From the NCBI GenBank assembly GCA_016713275.1, contig JADJPL010000026.1, positions 1-43,095 on the forward strand: a stretch of 43,095 nucleotides of DNA, given 5' to 3'. Source of the stretch: Haliscomenobacter sp. (GTDB taxonomy: Bacteria; Bacteroidota; Bacteroidia; Chitinophagales; Saprospiraceae). This document shows positions 35,949-43,095 of the stretch, in pieces. The notes under the pieces are model-generated. The model was not told the DNA's origin and did no database searches. It saw only the letters and a program-made list of their open reading frames with translations. How positions within the stretch are numbered: the stretch's first letter is position 1; each line of letters starts with the position of its first letter. Made by a program: the position numbers and the translations under genes.

Positions 35949-37070
35949 ATGTTTAAAACCGCTTACCGGTTTCTGGTTTACGACAAGGCTAAGTCCATCG
36001 GCGCCATGTCGGGGGTTATCCTTTCCGTATTCCTTATTGGGCAGCAAAGCGGTATTTTTATCTTCCTGACCGATGCGATGTCTTCCCTGGTGCGCAATAA
36101 CGCCCAATACATCTGGGTGATCGACGACAAAACCACCAACGCGAACTCCCTCTCTGCCCTCGACATGCGCAAGGCGCGCGAACTGGCCAGCGTACCAGGC
36201 GTAACCCGGGTAAATCCCATGGTCCTGGCCGGCGGCACGGCGCGATTCGCCAATGGGAAGACCAGCGGCATCCAGATGATCGGGACCCAATATCCGGAAT
36301 GGGCAGGAGGGCCCTGGAACCTCGAGACCGGCAAAAAAACGGACCTGCTTCAGGATGGCGCCGTGATGACTGAATATTTTGATCGCGACGCGCTCGGCGA
36401 CGCGGTGGTTGGCGATTATTTTGAAATCAACGGCAAACAGGTGTATATCGCGGGAAACACCCGGGGCGTGCGCTCTTTTGGCGGCGTGTATGTATTCACC
36501 ACCATTGAGCGGGCGCGTTTCCTTGGCGGTATTCCCAACGATAAAGCAAATGCCTTTCTTCTTCAATGGGATCCCAACACCTCCAGGGACCAGATCATTT
36601 ACCATATCAATACCCACCTGAAAGGGTTGCGTGCCTGGAAAAGCGAAGAACTGACCAGCGCCACCATTTCGGAGGTACTGAAATCGAGCGGAATTGGTTT
36701 TTCGGTCGGCACCCTCATCGTATTTGCCTTAATCACCGGGTTTGTGATTATCGGCCTGACGCTCTACTCCGCCGCCATCGATCGCATAAAAGACTATGGA
36801 ACCCTCAAAGCGATTGGCGCAACCAATGGGTACATCCGCCGCCTGATCCTGACGCAGGCCATTACGCTGGCTCTGGTAGGCTTCGTACTCGGCTTTGCGC
36901 TGGTGATGGCCTTTAAGAACGGGATTGCCCAGGCGGGGACCTTATTTGAATTCCCGCTCTGGCTCCAGGCCGGCTTCGTTGTCATTACCCTGCTGATCGC
37001 CTTCACCGGTAGCTGGTTTGCGATCCGGCGTATTACCGGGTTGGAGCCATCGGCTATTTTCAGGATCTGA
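35949..37070 (+). CDS. DevC/FtsX-type ABC exporter permease
   Basis: 373 residues. One N-terminal transmembrane helix (SIGAMSGVILSVFLIGQQSG), a periplasmic domain of about 200 residues, and three C-terminal helices with the FtsX-family layout (VGTLIVFALITGFVIIGLTL, ALVGFVLGFALVMAFKNG and FVVITLLIAFTGSW). The cytoplasmic coupling segment (IDRIKDYGTLKAIGATNGYI) is typical, and the C-terminal LEPSAIFRI matches DevC-type permeases. It is the inner-membrane partner of the ATPase at 34226 and the adaptor at 34939, 32 bp after the latter. Substrate unknown; relatives export lipids, antibiotics or peptides. Confidence 0.9.
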   Translation: MFKTAYRFLVYDKAKSIGAMSGVILSVFLIGQQSGIFIFLTDAMSSLVRNNAQYIWVIDDKTTNANSLSALDMRKARELASVPGVTRVNPMVLAGGTARFANGKTSGIQMIGTQYPEWAGGPWNLETGKKTDLLQDGAVMTEYFDRDALGDAVVGDYFEINGKQVYIAGNTRGVRSFGGVYVFTTIERARFLGGIPNDKANAFLLQWDPNTSRDQIIYHINTHLKGLRAWKSEELTSATISEVLKSSGIGFSVGTLIVFALITGFVIIGLTLYSAAIDRIKDYGTLKAIGATNGYIRRLILTQAITLALVGFVLGFALVMAFKNGIAQAGTLFEFPLWLQAGFVVITLLIAFTGSWFAIRRITGLEPSAIFRI

Positions 37071-37107
37071 CGTTGGATCTGCTACTTTAACCTGAAACCA
37101 GGAAAAC

Positions 37108-38421
37108 ATGAAACACCTTCTTTTCAGTATACTTCTTGCCGGTTTTTCTTTTAACGCCTTCGGGCAGGACACCCTGCGCCTGACGCTCGAAGAGGCGCTT
37201 GCCCGGGGTGTCCAGCATCATATCGAACTTCGGAACCAACAGGTAAACATCGACCTGGCCGGGAAAGCGCTTGGCAAGATCGACGCCCGCCGCGCACCGG
37301 TGGTTACCGCCAGCGGGGATCTGCGAACCAACCTGGTTCTACCTACCACGATTATCCCCGGAGCGGCTTTTGCCAGTCCGGGACAAAACGAGGAAGACCG
37401 CGAGATTCGCTTTGGGACGATTTTCAACTTAAGCGGGACGGTCAGCGCCACGTATCCGGTTATCGACCCTTTGTTGTCTGCCGACCGCGAGGTCGCCCGG
37501 GTGAAGCAGCGCCTCGAAGAAACCATTTATGAAAAACAAAAGGCCAACGCCCGTCTGGTGATCGCGGAAGCATGGTACGATGTGCTCCTTCAGCAAGAAC
37601 AAACCCGGCTTGCCGCTCAAAAGCGATCCCGCGCCCTGGATCTGCTTTCCATTACTACCACCCGGCGGGAAGCGGGCGTTGCGCTACCGAGCGACCTGGA
37701 GCGCAGCCGGCTCGACGAAGCCAATGCCCGGGCAGCCTGGGAACAAGCCCAAAACCAGCTTTTGCTAAGCCGCCAAACGCTGGCTTACCGTTGCGGCCTT
37801 TCGCTGGATACCCCCATTGCCGTGTCTGGCATTACCCCGGAAGGCGTTCCCGATATGCCTTCGGGCGCCCAGCCAGAACAACGCTGGGAACTGCGCGAAG
37901 AACAACTTCGGCTCGATCTGAGCCGCCTGGATCTCGACCGCCTCGATCAGCAGTATAAACCTAATCTTAGCTTGTACGGAAGCGCTTCGGTTCAACACCT
38001 GAGCGACGACTTTGCTATCTGGCAACGGTGGTCCCCGCTGGATTGAGACGGTTTGCAGACCAATATAACCTTGTTCGACGGGCGGCTAAAGCGCCGCAAC
38101 CAGGAAATGGCCCAGCTTCAAGGCCTTCAGCATCAGCACAACCTGGAAAAATGGAAGGAAGACATCCAATTTGAAATAGCAACCGCCCGGACAACCCTCC
38201 AAAACGCCAGCGTTCAATGGCATACCTACCGGCAAAATCTCGATATCGCCGCCCGTCTGCTTGAATTGGAACGGGAACGATATGCCGGAGGGAAAGCGCC
38301 CTACAGCGACTACCTCAATGCCGAATACAGCCTCCGGGAAGCAGAAAATAACCTGCTGCGCGGGTGGTATGCTTTCCTCACCGCCCAACTTAAATGGGAG
38401 CAAGCAGCAGGAGTGTATTAA
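37108..38421 (+). CDS. TolC-family outer-membrane protein with one in-frame TGA
   Basis: 437 codons. Signal peptide (LLFSILLAGFSFNAFG), then TLRLTLEEALARGVQHHIEL, and the two repeated coiled-coil halves. An in-frame TGA at 38044-38046 separates WQRWSPLD from DGLQTNITLFDGRLKRRNQE. The two sides fit one TolC protein without a frame change, and Trp (TGG) would suit this position. A single-base sequence error or a point nonsense mutation is therefore the likely cause. It follows the permease gene by 37 bp and completes the tripartite exporter. Confidence 0.85.
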
Positions 38422-38522
38422 CGTCTTCCCAAAGATCCTGGTAGGCTGGCTTTTCCCGGGCATTTCCTTTCTTTCGCGAAATTCCCTACCTTGTTCCTGA
38501 TGATGAACCCATCGCCTTGCCT

Positions 38523-39164
38523 ATGATCCGAATCCTTATTGCCGACGACCACCGGCTCGTCATCGACGGAATCAAGCTTATGCTGGAATCTGTTGAGGAT
38601 ATGCTGTGCGTCGGCGAAGCGTCCAACGGGAAAGAAGCGCTGGCTATGCTGGAGAAAGTCCCTGCCGACGTCCTGCTGCTCGACATCAATATGCCGGAAA
38701 TGGACGGACTGGAATGCAGCCGCCTGGTCAAAACCCGTTTTCCCAAAGTAAAAATCCTCGTTCTGTCGATGCTCAAAGAAGCCAGCCTGGTGAAGTCGAT
38801 GCTCCGCAACGGCGCTTCCGGCTTCCTGCTCAAAAATGCGGGCAAGGACGAAGTCATGGAGGCTATCCGGCAGGTCAACGAAGGGAAACAAGCGTTCAGC
38901 GAGCAAGTGCTCGAAGCGGTGATGGACAGCTTTTCCTCCAAACCGGCCAAACCCATCTCCAATCCTTTCCCCAAACTCTCCCGCAGGGAAAAACAGATCC
39001 TTCAGCTTATCGTGGAGGAAAAAACCACTTCCGAGATTGCCGAAGAGCTGTTCATCAGCTTTGGCACCGTAGAAACCCACCGCCGCAACATCCTCATGAA
39101 GCTCAACGCCCGCAACACCGCCGGACTGGTCAAAGCGGCGATAGATTACGGGCTGCTCGAATAA
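38523..39164 (+). CDS. NarL/FixJ-type response regulator
   Basis: 213 residues from the ATG at 38523. The receiver domain has Asp8, Asp9 and the phosphoacceptor Asp54 in VLLLDINMPEMDG, then the switch residues in ILVLSMLKEASLV and the Lys in GFLLKNAGKDEV. The C-terminal LuxR-type helix-turn-helix is LSRREKQILQLIVEEKTTSE followed by GTVETHRRNILMKL. It is a phosphorylation-activated transcription factor, encoded 13 bp before the histidine kinase gene. The exporter genes end 101 bp upstream, so it may control them. Confidence 0.93.
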   Translation: MIRILIADDHRLVIDGIKLMLESVEDMLCVGEASNGKEALAMLEKVPADVLLLDINMPEMDGLECSRLVKTRFPKVKILVLSMLKEASLVKSMLRNGASGFLLKNAGKDEVMEAIRQVNEGKQAFSEQVLEAVMDSFSSKPAKPISNPFPKLSRREKQILQLIVEEKTTSEIAEELFISFGTVETHRRNILMKLNARNTAGLVKAAIDYGLLE

Positions 39165-39177
39165 TTCTTATTGTCCT

Positions 39178-41154
39178 ATGAGAACGATCCTCCTTTCCGC
39201 GTTCTTTTTCGCTCTCGCCCTGCATGCCGGCCTCCAGGCTCAACAACCCATCGACAGCCTGCGCAAGGCAACCCTCAACGCCCGCCAGGATACCCACCTG
39301 GTCTGGACTTACCGGCAACTGTTCCGGGAGCTCTACGCGCTGGAGGGAAAAGAAAACGAGGCCCTCGACGTAGCGCAGAAAGGACTGTCTCTGTGCCGAA
39401 AACTGAATTTTGAAACGGGAACCGATCTTTTTCTCTTTTACAACGCCACGGTGCTCGACGTACTCGGCAGGAGTCAGGAAGCCATCCCTTATTTTGAAGA
39501 AGGCCTTGCGCTGAGCCAAAAACGCAAAGACTCCTTGGCCATGGCCGATTATCGCATCAACCTGGGCGTTACCTGGTATCAACTGGGGGTCTACGACAAA
39601 AGCCTCGAAAACTACCTCTCTGCCTACCATATCTACGAAGCGCTCGGCGATAGGGAAAAGCTCTCCAAAGTGCTGAACAACATCGGCATCATGTACCTCG
39701 AAGAAAAAAGCTACGACCGGGCGATCGACATCTACCAAAAATCGATCGGGATCAAACAGGGATTGTCCGACTCGTCTGGTCTGGCAGCAACTTACCAAAA
39801 CCTGGGCTCGGCGTACGACTCCAAAAAAGACGAAGAAAAGGCCATCTCTAATTTGAAGAAAGCCCTTCAAATTTACGAACTGCTTGATCGGCCCCGCGAC
39901 GCGGCCGGCTGCCGGGTGTCTTTAGGTAAAGCCTACCTCGATTTCGGAAAAACGGCAGAGGCTAAATCCGTTCTCCTGCCCGCTATCCGGTTTTACGAAG
40001 CCCAGGCCGATCCGGAATACACTCCCACTGCGTGGGGACTGGTGGGTAAAATTGCCCGGCAGGAAGGGGATTTTACCCAGGCAGAATCCTTTTTTAAAAA
40101 AGGGCTGGCGCTGGCGCAATCCTACGACCGAAGAGAAACTATCCTGAGTCTTCTGGAAGAACTCGCCGAAGTGCAGCAAAAATTAAACAAACCAGCCGAG
40201 GCCCTCTCTTCCTTCAAAATGGCCTATGCTCTGCGCGACTCGATGACTGAAGAACGCCGCCTGTCGTTGATCAAGGAAATGCAAACCCGTTTTGACGTCA
40301 TCCAAAAAGATAAGGATCTACAAATCAGCCAAATCGAACTCCGGCAGCGCACCCGCCAGAAAAACAACCTCCTCCTTCTGGCGCTGTTGCTGGGCGTCCT
40401 TTCCATCGTTATTTTCTTCGGCTTGCGCGGACGGATGCGCGCCAACAAAAAGATCGCCGCTCAGGAATCCGAAATTCAACGCCAGGAAATCCGTCGCCTC
40501 GAACAGGAAAACAAGCTCACTGCCCTTTCTTCCATGCTCGAAGGACAGGAAAAGGAACGCTCCCGCATCGCCAACGACCTCCACGACGGCCTGGGAGGCT
40601 TGCTGGCCTCCCTTAAATCGCACATTGGCCGGCTCCTGGAAGGAGGACAAGACGCCGAACTGGCATCCAAAACCAACCGCCTGATCGACGATGCCGCCGG
40701 GGAGGTTCGCCGTATCGCCCACAACATGATGCCCAGAGCCCTCGCTTTATCCGGCCTCCCCGGCGCCCTGGAAGACTTGGCTCAGGACCTTCGCAAGCAA
40801 GGCCTCGACTGCGACCTGGAGATCATCGGTTTCGACCCTGCACTCCCGCTCGATTCCACCCAGGCGGTGATGATCTACCGCATCGTGCAGGAGCTCAGCC
40901 ACAATGCCGTCAAGCACGCCGAAGCGACCCACCTTCTCCTGCAATTGCTTCGCCAGGAAGACCGCCTTACGATTATTGTCGAAGACAACGGCCAAGGGTT
41001 TGACGTCAAGAACGCGTTACAACAAAAAGGCCTCGGCTTATCCAGCATTGAATCCCGGGTCCAGTTCCTGCAGGGAACCATTGAATGGGACTCCGTGCCC
41101 GGGGAAGGCACGACGGTCGTGGTGACGGTTGACGGTGGACGGAAGGACGGTTGA
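39178..41154 (+). CDS. TPR-containing histidine kinase (HisKA_3/HATPase_c)
   Basis: 658 residues. A signal peptide (LLSAFFFALALHAGLQA) precedes about seven TPR units (residues about 25-350; for example ALGDREKLSKVLNNIGIMYL and SGLAATYQNLGSAYDSKKDE) in the periplasm. A transmembrane helix lies at about residues 396-417 (LLLLALLLGVLSIVIFFGL). A short coiled-coil leads to the HisKA_3 box ERSRIANDLHDGLGGLLASL (phospho-acceptor His469) and a HATPase domain with N box VQELSHNAVKHAEA and G boxes VEDNGQGFDV and QKGLGLSSI. The partner is the response regulator just upstream. The last about eight residues (VDGGRKDG) come from the G-rich simple repeat that overlaps the stop codon, so the original stop may have been lost. 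Confidence 0.92.
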   Translation: MRTILLSAFFFALALHAGLQAQQPIDSLRKATLNARQDTHLVWTYRQLFRELYALEGKENEALDVAQKGLSLCRKLNFETGTDLFLFYNATVLDVLGRSQEAIPYFEEGLALSQKRKDSLAMADYRINLGVTWYQLGVYDKSLENYLSAYHIYEALGDREKLSKVLNNIGIMYLEEKSYDRAIDIYQKSIGIKQGLSDSSGLAATYQNLGSAYDSKKDEEKAISNLKKALQIYELLDRPRDAAGCRVSLGKAYLDFGKTAEAKSVLLPAIRFYEAQADPEYTPTAWGLVGKIARQEGDFTQAESFFKKGLALAQSYDRRETILSLLEELAEVQQKLNKPAEALSSFKMAYALRDSMTEERRLSLIKEMQTRFDVIQKDKDLQISQIELRQRTRQKNNLLLLALLLGVLSIVIFFGLRGRMRANKKIAAQESEIQRQEIRRLEQENKLTALSSMLEGQEKERSRIANDLHDGLGGLLASLKSHIGRLLEGGQDAELASKTNRLIDDAAGEVRRIAHNMMPRALALSGLPGALEDLAQDLRKQGLDCDLEIIGFDPALPLDSTQAVMIYRIVQELSHNAVKHAEATHLLLQLLRQEDRLTIIVEDNGQGFDVKNALQQKGLGLSSIESRVQFLQGTIEWDSVPGEGTTVVVTVDGGRKDG

Positions 41155-41275
41155 CGGTTGACGGTGGACGGGGGACGGTTGACGGGGGGACGGTTGACGG
41201 TTGACGGGGGGACGGGAGGACGGGAGGACGGTTGACGGGGGACGGGGGACGGAGGTACGGGGGACGGTTGATGGG
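41123..41275 (+). repeat. G-rich GACGG simple repeat over the kinase stop codon
   Basis: Runs of GACGGTTGACGGTGGACGGGG and related units. The block begins inside the last codons of the histidine kinase gene and supplies its stop codon at 41152-41154. The G-rich strand is again the coding strand of the preceding gene. The rest of 41155-41336 contains nothing else. Confidence 0.9.
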
Positions 41276-41336
41276 GTTGATTTATTCCGGGTGATGGAAT
41301 AATTTGCGTCTGTTTGGCAAGCTAAAAACCTCAGTT

Positions 41337-41483
41337 ATGGGAAAGTTTAAGGACCTTCAGGTTTGGAGGGATGCTGTTGATTATGCGGAAGCGATATACC
41401 TTATGACAAATGGCCCGGCATTTTCCAGGGATTTCGGGTTAAAAAGCCAGCTCCAAAGGGCGGTTGTTTCCATTTCTGCAAAT
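41337..41483 (+). pseudogene. Four-helix-bundle (23S rRNA IVS-like) gene, cut by an IS element
   Basis: The N-terminal 49 codons (GKFKDLQVWRDAVDYAEAIY, then FGLKSQLQRAVVSISAN) match the four-helix-bundle proteins usually annotated as 23S rRNA-intervening-sequence-associated. Their normal length is about 115-125 residues. Homology stops exactly at the left end of the IS256-like element at 41484, where NIAEG would be expected next. The remaining C-terminal part is not visible in this window and would lie beyond the element, after 43094. Confidence 0.8.
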
Positions 41484-41507
41484 GAGACTGTTCAATAAAG
41501 TGTGTCT
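41484..41507 (+). repeat. Left inverted repeat of the IS256-like element
   Basis: Begins GAGACTGTTCAATAAAGTGT and sits at the exact point where the four-helix-bundle gene loses homology. Confidence 0.85.
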
Positions 41508-41524
41508 ATTACCTTTAGGGACAA

Positions 41525-42779
41525 ATGTCGGAAACAGCGATGAAAAAGCGAAAAACAAGTAGTCCGAGTTTTGAGGAATTGGTGCCGGAGGAGGAACTTC
41601 AGGGAACGGATGAAGGCGCACTTAAAGAGCCGGGGCCGTTATTTGGGGAAGGGAGCGTATTTAGCGAACTTGCTACAGTCGGCGGTCAATGGGATGCTCA
41701 ACGGAGAGATGGGGGGATTTTCTGGCTGAAGAGCGGGCGAAGGAAAAAGCCAACAAGCGCAACGGCCTATACGAGCAGGCGGTGCGTTCGGTGGCTGGTG
41801 TGCTAACAGATACAGACGCCGCGTGACCGGCAGGGGATTTGAGCCGGAGGTGCTGGCCAAGCGGGAGCGGGGCTAACCAACGGGATGGATGAACAGACAC
41901 TGGCCCTGTATGCGCAAGGCAACTCGGTGGAAGATGTTCGGCGGCTGGTGTCAAAGATCTATGGCATATCCCTATCGGCGGGAAAGGTATCCGGCGATCA
42001 CCGATGGGGTGCTGCCGCAGATTGGCAGTGGCGCAGCCGATTGCTGCTGGCTTTTATGCGGTGATCCTACCTGGATGCGATCCGCTTCAAAAATCCGGCT
42101 GAGGCGCCTATTCGAACCGGGCATGTTCACGGTCTACGGTCTGGATGCGCAAGAGCAGCGGGTCTGCTAAGGGCTTACGTTCATAGATCGGAGGGCCGAG
42201 AGCCTGGGCAAGGGTGCTTGAGGACATCCGCAAAGGGGGTGGAGGATGTGCTGATCTTTTGTGCAGGTGACCTGAAGAGGTTAGGTGAAACCATTAACGA
42301 GTCTACCGTTATCAATGGTACGAAGTGCATCGTGCATAAAGTACGCAACAGCACACGTTTTGCGATGACAAGATTCAGGAGGTGCGTAAGGACTTGCGCT
42401 CAGTCTATTCACTTCGCCTACGCGGATCGGCGGCAGGGCTAGCCATGGAGGCCTTTGAGCTCAAATGGCAAAGCAAGTACGAGGGCATCTGCCTGACGTG
42501 GCGCAAGAACTGGGACGACTGATGGCGTTCGCGGACTATCCGGCAGGGATGCGCGGAATGATTTATACGACCAATGCGGTGGAGGCGCTGCATCGCATCG
42601 TGCGCAAGCTCATCAAAGGCAAAGCGGCAGGTGTCCCGACACGGCGTTAACCAAACAACTGTATTTGTCGTTAATGCATAACAGAAAATCCTGGGCGTCC
42701 GCCCTGGGCTGGAGAAGAAGATCAACGGGAGTTGATCGCATTACATGGCGAGCGGGTGTTAGAACCATATGCGCGATAG
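41525..42779 (+). pseudogene. IS256-family transposase, many frameshifts
   Basis: The product is a DDE transposase of the IS256 (Mutator-like) family, about 418 codons if joined. The blocks are MSETAMKKRKTSSPSFEELV, AEERAKEKANKRNGLYEQAV, LYAQGNSVEDVRRLVSKIYG, YGLDAQ, VLEDIRKGGVEDVLIFCAGD (second acidic residue region), KCIVHKVRNSTRF, AFADYPAGMRGMIYTTNAVE (third acidic residue) and the tail ELIALHGERVLEPYAR before the TAG at 42777-42779. At least seven frame changes are needed and the first catalytic Asp block (YLDAI) is damaged. The copy cannot be active as read. Confidence 0.85.
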
Positions 42780-43070
42780 CTGAACTAAGCCGGTTGCCTC
42801 AAACATAAGGGCGGCACGTGACGGCGCCGCAAATCTCCAGCAGTGGCAGGCTGCCTTCTCCAGTCAAGCCCTTCCGGGTTGTAGCATAAAAATTTTTGAA
42901 TAAAAATTTTTTACGCGCAAGATACTTAACCCTGCCTGCTGATGGGCTGCCCCTAAGCCGTCAAGTGCCTACATCCCTGTCCATATCAAAGAGAATGGAC
43001 GCGAAAAGAGCAATAGGCGAGTAGCCCTTGAAATGAGAAAAACAGACTTTTTAAGCTAAATTTTTAACCC

Positions 43071-43094
43071 AGACTCACTTAAATGAACTATCCT
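43071..43094 (-). repeat. Diverged right inverted repeat of the IS256-like element
   Basis: AGACTCACTTAAATGAACTA at 43071-43090 aligns with the complement of the left repeat (AGACACACTTTATTGAACAG), with 18 of 24 matches overall. This places the right end of the element at the last bases of the window. Confidence 0.6.
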
Positions 43095-43095
43095 G

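Larger units (their letters stand above)
41484..43094. mobile_element. IS256-family insertion sequence, decayed
   Basis: The left inverted repeat starts GAGACTGTTCAATAAAGTGT (41484-41507) and a diverged right copy lies at 43071-43094, matching 18 of 24 positions. The transposase is broken in many places. Between the transposase stop (42779) and the right repeat lie about 290 bp without a gene. This tail has an AT hairpin near 42888-42911 (TAAAAATTTTTGAATAAAAA and on) and the segment GTCAAGCCCTTCCGGGTTGT. The target duplication cannot be checked because the window ends one base after the right repeat. Confidence 0.8.

Noticed and set aside
38044..38046. Alternative genetic code with TGA read as Trp
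   Set aside because: TGA is used as the terminator of other intact genes in this window, for example at the ends of the ArsR-rhodanese and TolC genes.

Overview
The window looks like a chromosomal piece from a member of the Bacteroidota, probably near the Saprospiria/Lewinella group. The evidence is indirect: 7TM sensor plus AraC regulators, a TPR-linked HisKA_3 kinase with a NarL-type regulator, DUF389 and DUF885 proteins, start codons mostly without Shine-Dalgarno sequences, TAnnTTTG-type -7 promoter elements, and SIR2-like/nSTAND conflict genes. No rRNA, tRNA or CRISPR array was recognised, so the lineage call is an inference.

Layout. 1-1.95 kb is a decayed edge: a minus-strand AAA_14/DUF4143 ATPase pseudogene, a frameshifted GNAT acetyltransferase and a 133-bp MITE. 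1.95-6.34 kb encodes a HlyD-type adaptor, a MacB-type permease and a TolC-type outer-membrane factor, with no ATPase beside them. 6.5-11.9 kb (minus) carries an ILVBL/HACL2-like thiamine-diphosphate enzyme, a membrane AraC regulator, a small secreted protein and an S41 protease. A 596-bp nested palindromic element follows (12.18-12.77 kb). 12.98-17.15 kb holds the most unusual locus: a class III nucleotide cyclase fused to a SIR2-like domain, followed 14 bp later by an nSTAND ATPase with a transmembrane helix and a C-terminal LysM domain. Next come a PIN toxin-antitoxin pair, an ArsR-rhodanese regulator overlapping an MFS transporter, and a zinc-ribbon/pRiA4b ORF-3-like protein. On the minus strand are a two-domain ALDH16-type aldehyde dehydrogenase with deoC, an AbiE toxin-antitoxin pair and a DUF885 lipoprotein. 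28.4-34.2 kb (plus) has an unrecognised protein, a DUF2059 protein, a large secreted glycosidase-like protein and a DUF389 membrane protein. 34.2-38.4 kb is a complete DevBCA/MacAB-type exporter with its own TolC, followed by a NarL-type response regulator and a TPR histidine kinase. The right end has a four-helix-bundle gene cut by a decayed IS256-family element whose two inverted repeats are both visible.

Functional links. DeoC releases acetaldehyde, which the adjacent ALDH16-type enzyme could oxidise. The ArsR-rhodanese regulator probably controls itself and the MFS pump through a palindrome overlapping its promoter. The response regulator and kinase may control the exporter just upstream. 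The cyclase-SIR2 and nSTAND-LysM pair resembles NTP-dependent immunity or programmed-death systems: the LysM part would sense an envelope-side signal and the SIR2-like part would act in the cytoplasm. This is inferred from domain content only.

Quality caveat. Many long, otherwise well-conserved genes are broken by single frameshifts, some at homopolymers. Most of these look like indel errors in the assembly. The DUF4143 and IS256 copies are probably true pseudogenes. GACGG-type G-rich simple repeats start at or next to the stop codons of three genes, always in the same orientation relative to the gene.
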